The notes under the pieces: generated by a model | Told to the model about the DNA's origin: nothing | What the model saw: only the letters and a program-made list of their open reading frames with translations | Database searches by the model: none | Translations under genes and position numbers: made by a program | NCBI GenBank assembly: GCA_903854805.1 | Contig: CAINXK010000090.1 | Coordinates: 1 to 21,120, forward strand | Length of the DNA stretch: 21,120 nucleotides | From: an uncultured Anaerolineae bacterium | GTDB lineage: Bacteria; Chloroflexota; Anaerolineae; Anaerolineales; Villigracilaceae | Direction: 5' to 3' | Shown: piece by piece, positions 15,435 to 21,120 of the stretch | Position numbering within the stretch: position 1 is the first letter of the stretch | Layout of the letters: each line of letters opens with the position of its first letter

Positions 15435-15463
15435 TTTCCAACCGCATGGTTCGCGCTTATAAA
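15435..15463 (+). promoter_or_regulatory. candidate promoter of the SGNH lipoprotein gene
   Basis: TTTCCA (15435-15440) and TATAAA (15458-15463) are 17 bases apart, directly after the terminator. The predicted start is near 15470, leaving a leader of about 33 bases. Confidence 0.45.
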
Positions 15464-15502
15464 TATCAGTGGCTTTAGTTGTACATTTCACGGTGAGGTA
15501 CC

Positions 15503-16276
15503 TTGAAAACGATCAAACACTGGCTGATTCTATCTTACCTGCTCTTTACACTAACCGGCTGTTCAATGGCCAACTGCAGCGATGACCCGGCCTGCCTGCG
15601 GGTTTTGTTTATCGGTAACAGCTACACCAGCGTCAATGACTTGCCCAAGACCCTGCTCAAGCTGGCCCAAGCCGGCGGTCAGCGCCTTGAAACCGGCATG
15701 GCAGCCCCAGGCGGTTGGACCCTCGCGCAGCATCTCAGATCAAGCGCAACCCTGGAGCAGATCAAGGCCTCAAAATGGAATTATGTGGTCCTGCAGGAAC
15801 AAAGCCAGGTGCCTGCCAATGAAGCCGCACGCAATGCCCAGATGGTCCCGGCTGCCCGCGGCCTGGCGGCTAAAATTAACGCAGCCGGCGCAAAACCGAT
15901 CCTGTTTGTCACCTGGGGACATCAATCCGGCTGGCCAGATAACAGCATGCCCACCTACGAAGGCATGCAGCTGGCCCTCAATTACGGCTACTTGATGTTA
16001 GGACAGGAACTACATGCCAGCCTGGCTCCGGTGGGCTATGCCTGGCTGGCGCTCTGGCGCCAAAACCCAAAGCTCAATCTCTGGCAGGAGGATGGCAGCC
16101 ACCCCAACGAATTGGGCACCTACCTGGCAGCCTGTGTTTTCTACACAGTAATTTTTCAAAAAAGCCCCGCAGGGCTCAGCTATCGCGGTAATTTATCCAG
16201 CCAAGACGCCGAACTCTTACAAAAAATCGCGGCCGAGACGGTTTTAAATAACAAAAATAAATGGAACCTGCCCTGA
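15503..16276 (+). CDS. SGNH/GDSL-like lipoprotein
   Basis: The 257-residue protein begins with a lipoprotein signal peptide: basic start, hydrophobic core and lipobox LTGC with C20. It is therefore exported and lipid-anchored outside the membrane. The mature part has an SGNH-hydrolase-like layout. Block I is LFIGNSYTS (nucleophile S40, GNS instead of GDS), APGGWTLAQH (68-77) resembles the glycine block, VVLQEQSQ (95-102) lies in block III position, and DGSHPNELG holds the D197/H200 pair. Such enzymes remove acetyl or acyl esters from glycans or lipids. The start is TTG with GAGG (15495-15498) just upstream, and the signal peptide supports it. Co-occurrence with acetyltransferase and deacetylase genes suggests a glycan substrate; this is inference. 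Confidence 0.8.
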   Translation: MKTIKHWLILSYLLFTLTGCSMANCSDDPACLRVLFIGNSYTSVNDLPKTLLKLAQAGGQRLETGMAAPGGWTLAQHLRSSATLEQIKASKWNYVVLQEQSQVPANEAARNAQMVPAARGLAAKINAAGAKPILFVTWGHQSGWPDNSMPTYEGMQLALNYGYLMLGQELHASLAPVGYAWLALWRQNPKLNLWQEDGSHPNELGTYLAACVFYTVIFQKSPAGLSYRGNLSSQDAELLQKIAAETVLNNKNKWNLP

Positions 16277-16292
16277 AAGCCTGATCACCACT

Positions 16293-18296
16293 ATGAAACT
16301 TTTCCGCAAGATCCCTGTCCCCATTTTCCTGCTGGCCCTGGCCCTGCTGACCTATGCCCTGTTCTTCTGGGAACGCGGCTTTTATTGGGATGAAGCCCCC
16401 TGGACCTGGATCTATTACCGCCTTGGCCCGGCCGCCCTGACGCAAACCTTCTCCACCAGCCGCCCGTTTTGGGGATTGCTTTACCAGGGCTTGCTGCCTC
16501 TCGTCGGGCCTCGCCCGTGGGCCTGGCAGCTTCTGATGGTCATTATGCGCTGGCTGACGTCAGTGCTGGTTTGGGCTATCTTCCGCCTGATCTGGCCCCG
16601 TGATTCACGCCCAGCCTTATGGACCAGCGCTCTGTTTCTAGTCTACCCCGGCCTGGGCCAGAATTATCTCGGCCTGATGTATACGCATTTTTACATCATC
16701 CTGAATGCCTTCCTGCTTTCGTTGTACCTCACCATCCGTGCCTCGCTGCACGAACGTCGCTCAACCGCGCTCAGCCTGCTTGCATTGGCCCTGGCAGTTG
16801 TCAACCTGCTGACCATGGAATATTTTTACTTCCTGGAATTTTTCCGCATCGTGTTGATCTGGTTTATGCTCGCACAGATTGAGCCCTGGAAAACCAGGCT
16901 GCTTCGCACCCTGCGGTTATACGCGCCGTATTTTGCCGTATTCCTGGCGGTCACCTTTTGGCGGGCTTTCTTCTTCAAAAACCAGAACGCCAGCTATGCC
17001 TATGCTGGCCTGCAGGCCATTCGTGACAATTTCTTGACTGGTATATTAAAGCTAATCACGAATATGCTCAACGCCTTCTGGGAAACTGTGCCGCATGCCT
17101 GGATTTTTCCATTCGAGCCGGTGGACATCAACAGCCTGGGAGTATATTCGACCATTGCGGCCTTTGGCCTGGCCATCATTGCGACCGCACTGGTGGGGCT
17201 GTACCTGCGATCCCAGGCTTCCGCTGAAGATAAAAGCTTCACCGGCACCTTCATCATCCTGGGTTTGAGCGCCTGGATCCTGGGAGGCGGAGCCTTCTGG
17301 CTGGTCGGCGAAAAGACCCTGCCACAACTCCATTTTTCGGCCGATCGTTTCACACTATCCTTTATGCTCGGTTCCAGCCTGATAACGGCTGGTCTGTTAG
17401 GTTTGTTGAACAAAACCCCACGCCTGCAACTCGGCCTGCTGGCCCTGTTGATCGGATTTTCGGTGGGCAAACAATTCCAGGCAAACAGCCTCTATCGCCA
17501 TGATTGGGATACTCAGCGCGCTTTATTCTGGCAGATGTCCTGGCGCATCCCGGCCCTCGAACCTGGCACAACTTTACTTTCCAATGACCTGCCCGTGACA
17601 CTCTTCAGCGATAACTCACTCTCCGGTCCGCTGAACTGGATCTACTCAGCACCCGGAAAAATGGAGCACATCCTCTATTTTGCTTCCGTCCGCACCCAGG
17701 AAGGCCGCGCCCTGGGCACAGGCCTGCAGCCCGGCATGGCATTCACCCAGAATTACCTGGCAACAACTTTCTCTGGCAATACATCCAATATGGTGGTTTT
17801 CAATTTTTCGCCCCCCGGCTGCCTGCGCGTACTGGACCCCCAGATTGACCCGCTCAACAAACTTCTGCCGCCCCTGCTGCGCGATGCCGCCCGCCTGAGC
17901 AATCCGGCCATGATCCTGATGGCCCCCGCCGCCAACCTGCCAGCCTTCTACAATCCTGAAATCGAGCGTGGCTGGTGTTACACATACGCTCAGGCCGAGC
18001 TAGCCCGCCAGGCTGGAGATTGGCAAACCGCGCTCGACCTGTACAACCAGGCGCTCAAACTTGGCCAGCGCCCAAATGATCCGCTCGAAAATTTCGTCTT
18101 CATCGAAGCATTTGCCCATACAAACGATTGGGAAAATGCCCGCAAACTCAACCGGGATACCTACAAATTCTCAAAAGAAGTCATGCGCCCCAGTCTGTGC
18201 GCCCTCTGGCAGCGAATCGAACATGAAGCCCCGCAGAACCCACAGAAAGAAAGCTCCCTGCAAACTGTCCGCACGGACCTGGGCTGTGACGGCTGA
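16293..18296 (+). CDS. multi-spanning membrane protein, GT-C glycosyltransferase-like, with TPR-like tail
   Basis: The 667-residue protein has many hydrophobic helices from residue 9 to about 400, then a soluble C-terminal region. The first extracytoplasmic loop contains FYWDEAPW with D33-E34. This resembles the Asp-Glu pair in the first loop of GT-C enzymes such as PMT/ArnT, which use lipid-linked sugars. The C-terminal part (about 558-630) contains helical repeats reading AELARQAGDWQTALDLYNQA, which look like a TPR motif, with a second weaker unit around DWENARKLNRDTYKF. I cannot assign a specific family. It starts 16 bases after the lipoprotein stop without a clear ribosome site, so it is likely co-transcribed and coupled. 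A role in sugar transfer to surface polymers is plausible but unproven. Confidence 0.7.
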   Translation: MKLFRKIPVPIFLLALALLTYALFFWERGFYWDEAPWTWIYYRLGPAALTQTFSTSRPFWGLLYQGLLPLVGPRPWAWQLLMVIMRWLTSVLVWAIFRLIWPRDSRPALWTSALFLVYPGLGQNYLGLMYTHFYIILNAFLLSLYLTIRASLHERRSTALSLLALALAVVNLLTMEYFYFLEFFRIVLIWFMLAQIEPWKTRLLRTLRLYAPYFAVFLAVTFWRAFFFKNQNASYAYAGLQAIRDNFLTGILKLITNMLNAFWETVPHAWIFPFEPVDINSLGVYSTIAAFGLAIIATALVGLYLRSQASAEDKSFTGTFIILGLSAWILGGGAFWLVGEKTLPQLHFSADRFTLSFMLGSSLITAGLLGLLNKTPRLQLGLLALLIGFSVGKQFQANSLYRHDWDTQRALFWQMSWRIPALEPGTTLLSNDLPVTLFSDNSLSGPLNWIYSAPGKMEHILYFASVRTQEGRALGTGLQPGMAFTQNYLATTFSGNTSNMVVFNFSPPGCLRVLDPQIDPLNKLLPPLLRDAARLSNPAMILMAPAANLPAFYNPEIERGWCYTYAQAELARQAGDWQTALDLYNQALKLGQRPNDPLENFVFIEAFAHTNDWENARKLNRDTYKFSKEVMRPSLCALWQRIEHEAPQNPQKESSLQTVRTDLGCDG

Positions 18297-18335
18297 TCTT
18301 CCCTCAAACCAACCTGCAGCTTAATAACCAAAATA

Positions 18336-19061
18336 TCAGCTTTTTTGTCCGGTCATCCAACCCACAAATTTATTACGTTTCATCGGCTGCTTCATCCAGG
18401 CAATGTCTGGTAATGGCAGATCAAGCGCCTGGCGAACACTAAACCAGCCCTTGCGAAGCGCTAGCGACTGGCTTTTGCCAGTGGTGCTATTCCAGTTTAG
18501 CATGCCACGCTGTTCGGCCACCTGACCCAACCGCAGGGTTGTCTTTGCATCCTGGCCCACGTATTCAAGGACTTCATCCCGCCGGCCATCCTGCCAGTAC
18601 TTCGGCGCCATGGCCCCATCCATCCCGGCGGTTTTTCCGGGCAGCCCCATGCCTTTGGCAGCCCGGTCCAACCCCAATAAATAGCCCTTTTCACAAAAAA
18701 AATGAAACATCATATCTACATGGCTGAAAGCCAGCTCCTGGCACAGCTTTTCAAGACCGCTTTCTTCTGCCAGAACGTCAAAATCAAAACCAGCTCCATT
18801 CCAGGTCAAAATAGTTTTGCCAGCCTGAACTTCATTTTGCAGGTATTCCACCAGTTCGACGACCTCGGCCCGGCTCATCTTGTCCGCAGGTTTTCCAGCG
18901 GCATCACGACCATACCACAGCCTGGCATCGCCATTCCCGCTCGCCGTAGCTGCACAGCTAATTCCAAAAGGACGATAAGGCCGCCAGTCCGCGACCCCAT
19001 CCGGGAAGCCCCGGGCAATTTCCAGATCAAATGCGACGTACGAACGTTGAGTTTCGAGCAT
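18336..19061 (-). CDS. stand-alone RNase H-fold nuclease, DEDDy exonuclease type
   Basis: The 241-residue cytosolic protein shows the three exonuclease motifs. Exo I is AFDLEIA (D12, E14), Exo II is TWNGAGFDFDVL (D93, D95) and Exo III is YVGQD (Y167, D171, the YxxxD of DEDDy enzymes). It resembles the RNase_H_2/YprB-type domain but lacks attached helicase or polymerase domains. It would act as a 3'-5' exonuclease on DNA or RNA; the substrate is unknown. AGGAAGG (19072-19066) precedes the ATG by about four bases. The gene is convergent to the membrane protein gene, with a 39-base gap, and is unlinked in function to its neighbours as far as I can see. Confidence 0.82.
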   Translation of the reverse strand: MLETQRSYVAFDLEIARGFPDGVADWRPYRPFGISCAATASGNGDARLWYGRDAAGKPADKMSRAEVVELVEYLQNEVQAGKTILTWNGAGFDFDVLAEESGLEKLCQELAFSHVDMMFHFFCEKGYLLGLDRAAKGMGLPGKTAGMDGAMAPKYWQDGRRDEVLEYVGQDAKTTLRLGQVAEQRGMLNWNSTTGKSQSLALRKGWFSVRQALDLPLPDIAWMKQPMKRNKFVGWMTGQKS

Positions 19062-19484
19062 ATTTCCTTCCTCTTCAGATTAATTCACATATATCCAGGG
19101 TTCAGCTATTAATCATCTCGCCCACTGCCGGCCAATCAAGGATGATCGCGGGAGCTACCCCGCCGGTGGTAATTTGCCGAAAGAATTTCTACCAAATCAC
19201 CACTTACAGGGCACACAAAACGCAGCAATTTTCGTTCGCCGCGCAACAAAGGACAGGCTGGTTTCGAGAAAACCGAACAGCCGCTGAACAGCGGCTCCTT
19301 TTCCATAATAAATCCATACCTATATTTTACAACCTGACTCTCCAAATTGAACCATCGAAAGGCGGCGCAATTTCCATCCTGAGCAGAATGCACCGCGAAT
19401 CCACAGGCAATTATCATTAATCCGGTACATTAAGCATACCATTTGATATGACGCCTATCACTATTTATTTCACAAGGGAAAGCG
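19062..19484. other. gene-poor intergenic stretch
   Basis: No convincing gene is visible between the nuclease and the carboxyltransferase promoter. A minus-strand frame at 19136-19306 (ATG at 19306, 56 residues, containing CPLLRGERKLLRFVCP) has a poor ribosome site and no recognised family. A perfect 8-2-8 inverted repeat lies at 19279-19296 (AGCCGCTG-AA-CAGCGGCT) within that frame. Followed on the plus strand by CCTTTTCC, it resembles a weak terminator or a structured RNA element. Confidence 0.4.
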
Positions 19485-19490
19485 TATACT
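19485..19490 (+). promoter_or_regulatory. -10 element of the carboxyltransferase gene
   Basis: TATACT matches the -10 consensus at five of six positions and would place the transcription start near 19497. No good -35 box is visible at 16-18 bases upstream, so an activator or another sigma factor may be needed. Confidence 0.4.
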
Positions 19491-19499
19491 GGAATTAAT

Positions 19500-19519
19500 A
19501 TTGTGACTATTTTCACAAT
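19500..19519 (+). promoter_or_regulatory. CRP/FNR-like palindrome
   Basis: ATTGTGA and TCACAAT flank six bases (7-6-7), reproducing the TGTGA-N6-TCACA layout bound by CRP-type regulators. It lies just downstream of the -10 element and seven bases before the ribosome site. That position fits repression better than activation. No CRP/FNR gene lies in the window, so the binding protein is unknown. Confidence 0.5.
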
Positions 19520-19536
19520 TGTTAGAGAGGAAACCT

Positions 19537-21090
19537 ATGACTGAAGAAGATCCAAGAATTTTGGAACTGCGCGCAATGCGCGCAAAGGCGCGCGAAGGTG
19601 GTGGCGCTGACCGGATTGAAAAACAACATGCCAAAGGCAAAGGCACCGCCCGCGAACGTGTCGAAATCCTACTCGACCCGGGTACCTTCAATGAGCTTGA
19701 GCCCTTTATTACCAGCCACCTTGACGACATGAGCCTGGCCACTGAAAAATATCTCGGCGACGGGGTTGTAACAGGTTATGGCTTGATTGATGGCCGAATT
19801 GTTTATGTCTATGCGCAGGATTTTACCATCTACGGCGGTACCCTGAGCGAAATGCAGAGCCACAAGATCTGCCGCGTGATGGATCTGGCCTTGCGAAACG
19901 GTGCACCTTGCATCGGCTTGCTTGATTCTGGCGGAGCACGCATCCAGGAAGGCGTAAAAGCTCTGGGCGGCTATGCCGAAATATTCAGACGCAACGCTCA
20001 ATACTCGGGCGTCATCCCCCAGGTTTCCGTCATGCTCGGACCCTGTGCAGGTGGCGCAGCCTATTCGCCAGCCTTGCAGGACCTGATCATTATGGTCGAG
20101 AAGCAGTCCTTCATGTTTCTGACTGGGCCAGACGTCATCAAGGCCGTCACGGGTGAAGTCATTGACGCCGAAGCACTGGGCGGATCTGCCATCCATATGT
20201 CGGTCAGCGGCGTGGCCCACCTGGCTGTCAAAAGCGAAGCCGAGGCACTCGGCATGGTGCGCAAATTCCTGGCCTACCTGCCTTCCAACAATGTTGAGAA
20301 CCCACCTTTCCAGGTCAACAACGATGACCCGGCGCGCATGGACGAAATCCTGAACCGGATCGTGCCAATTGATCCGAGCGAACCGTATGTAATGCACCAG
20401 GTGATCGAAACTGTCGTAGATAAAGGCTCCTTCCTCGAGATCCAATCTGCCTGGGCGCGCAATGCCGTGGTAGGTTTGGCGCGCATCGGCGGTCATAGCG
20501 TGGGCATAGTAGCCCAGGAACCAGCCGTCATGGCAGGCGTAATCGACATCGACGCCAGCGATAAAATGACCCGTTTTGTACGCATGTGCGACTGCTTCAA
20601 TGTGCCACTGGTAACTTTCGTGGATTCGCCCGGCTTCCTGCCAGGTATCGCCCAGGAACACGGCGGGATCATCCGCCACGGCGCAAAATTGTTGTATGCC
20701 TATTCCGAAGCAACCGTCCCCAAGCTCTGCGTGATTACACGAAAAGCCTACGGTGGCGCTTATGTGGTCATGTCCAGCAAATATCTCGGTACGGATGTCA
20801 CTTATGCCTGGCCCAGCGCTGAAATCGCGGTGCTCGGTGCAGAAGGTGCGGTCAATATTCTCTTCAAGAAACAGATTGAGATGGCCCCCGAACCGATGGT
20901 AGAACGCAAAAAACTGGCGCAAGAGTACCGTGAAAAGTTTAACAATCCTTACCAGGCGGCCAGCACTGGCTATGTAGATGACATCATCGAGCCGCGCGAA
21001 ACCCGCGCCAAGCTGATCGCCGGTCTTTCGGCACTGCGCGATAAGTACGCGCCCGCCCCGCCGCGCAAACACGGCAACATCCCGGTCTAG
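19537..21090 (+). CDS. biotin-dependent acyl-CoA carboxyltransferase (PccB/MmdA type)
   Basis: The 517-residue protein is a carboxyltransferase subunit of the propionyl-CoA carboxylase beta / methylmalonyl-CoA decarboxylase alpha family, which moves CO2 between biotin and an acyl-CoA. N-domain oxyanion motifs are SGGARIQEG (131-139) and GPCAGGAAYSPA (168-179). The C-domain has FVDSPGFLPG (361-370) and AYGGAYVVMSS (404-414). The length is typical. GAGG (19527-19530) precedes the ATG at 19537 by six bases. An in-frame ATG at 19519 falls inside the palindrome and lacks a ribosome site. A carboxylase and a sodium-pumping decarboxylase cannot be separated from this subunit alone; the downstream genes would decide. 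Confidence 0.94.
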   Translation: MTEEDPRILELRAMRAKAREGGGADRIEKQHAKGKGTARERVEILLDPGTFNELEPFITSHLDDMSLATEKYLGDGVVTGYGLIDGRIVYVYAQDFTIYGGTLSEMQSHKICRVMDLALRNGAPCIGLLDSGGARIQEGVKALGGYAEIFRRNAQYSGVIPQVSVMLGPCAGGAAYSPALQDLIIMVEKQSFMFLTGPDVIKAVTGEVIDAEALGGSAIHMSVSGVAHLAVKSEAEALGMVRKFLAYLPSNNVENPPFQVNNDDPARMDEILNRIVPIDPSEPYVMHQVIETVVDKGSFLEIQSAWARNAVVGLARIGGHSVGIVAQEPAVMAGVIDIDASDKMTRFVRMCDCFNVPLVTFVDSPGFLPGIAQEHGGIIRHGAKLLYAYSEATVPKLCVITRKAYGGAYVVMSSKYLGTDVTYAWPSAEIAVLGAEGAVNILFKKQIEMAPEPMVERKKLAQEYREKFNNPYQAASTGYVDDIIEPRETRAKLIAGLSALRDKYAPAPPRKHGNIPV

Positions 21091-21102
21091 GAGCCTGCCA
21101 GC

Positions 21103-21120
21103 ATGCTGAATAATCTGGTA
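21103..21120 (+). CDS. start of a downstream gene, cut by the window end
   Basis: An ATG at 21103 opens the frame MLNNLV, preceded nine bases upstream by AGGAG (21089-21093), which overlaps the carboxyltransferase stop. The tight spacing suggests an operon with the carboxyltransferase. Small membrane subunits or biotin carrier proteins often follow such genes, but six residues are too few to assign a product. Confidence 0.5.

Noticed and set aside
18292..18346. Possible terminator between the membrane protein and the nuclease (GCTGAT...ATCAGC then TTTTTT)
   Set aside because: The six-base stem encloses a 37-base loop, which is too weak to call; the T run alone is not sufficient.
19669..21072. 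Long minus-strand open frame (467 residues) opposite the carboxyltransferase
   Set aside because: Antisense shadow of a strongly conserved gene; the His/Asp/Gly-rich composition is typical of such shadows.

Overview
The window reads as ordinary chromosomal DNA of a moderately GC-rich, probably anaerobic bacterium. My best guess is a member of the Chloroflexota (class Anaerolineae), from the general style of the proteins. That is an inference, because no rRNA or other phylogenetic marker is present. No insertion sequence, phage gene, CRISPR array, tRNA or rRNA is visible.

Left part (1-3536). At the edge, on the minus strand, sits a fragment with a clear GGDEF-type motif but no intact upstream half. 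It is followed by an EamA-family drug/metabolite transporter with a strong promoter, and by an ABC1/UbiB-family atypical kinase closed by a textbook terminator. Convergent to these is a 79-residue protein made of a duplicated helical repeat, with its own near-consensus promoter.

Central part (3537-12546): a purine catabolic island, all on the plus strand. The order is 8-oxoguanine deaminase, a SAM methyltransferase, adenine deaminase, a GntR/UTRA regulator, a possible 46-residue ORF, YgeY-type M20 hydrolase, a histidine phosphatase, YgeW-type carbamoyltransferase and carbamate kinase, ended by a very strong terminator. YgeY, YgeW and carbamate kinase are hallmarks of the anaerobic purine/urate degradation clusters known from E. 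coli and gut anaerobes. The two deaminases would supply urate (from 8-oxoguanine) and hypoxanthine. Carbamoyl phosphate released by the YgeW-type enzyme would let carbamate kinase make ATP. Xanthine dehydrogenase-type, hydantoinase-type and YgeX lyase genes are not in the window. A perfect palindrome at the expected transcription start of the first deaminase is a likely operator.

Right-centre part (12547-18296): a cell-envelope or surface-polysaccharide cassette. It holds a polysaccharide deacetylase-like protein, a translationally coupled FemAB-like acyltransferase, a GNAT acetyltransferase, then (after a terminator and a new promoter) an SGNH-like lipoprotein and a large multi-spanning GT-C-like membrane protein with a TPR-like tail. 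The deacetylase/FemAB pairing resembles exopolysaccharide loci of PEP-CTERM/XrtA type, but no exosortase is seen.

Right part (18297-21120): a stand-alone DEDDy-type RNase H-fold nuclease on the minus strand, a 475-base stretch without a convincing gene, and a biotin-dependent acyl-CoA carboxyltransferase (PccB/MmdA type). The carboxyltransferase follows a CRP-like palindrome and precedes the first codons of a further gene cut by the window end.
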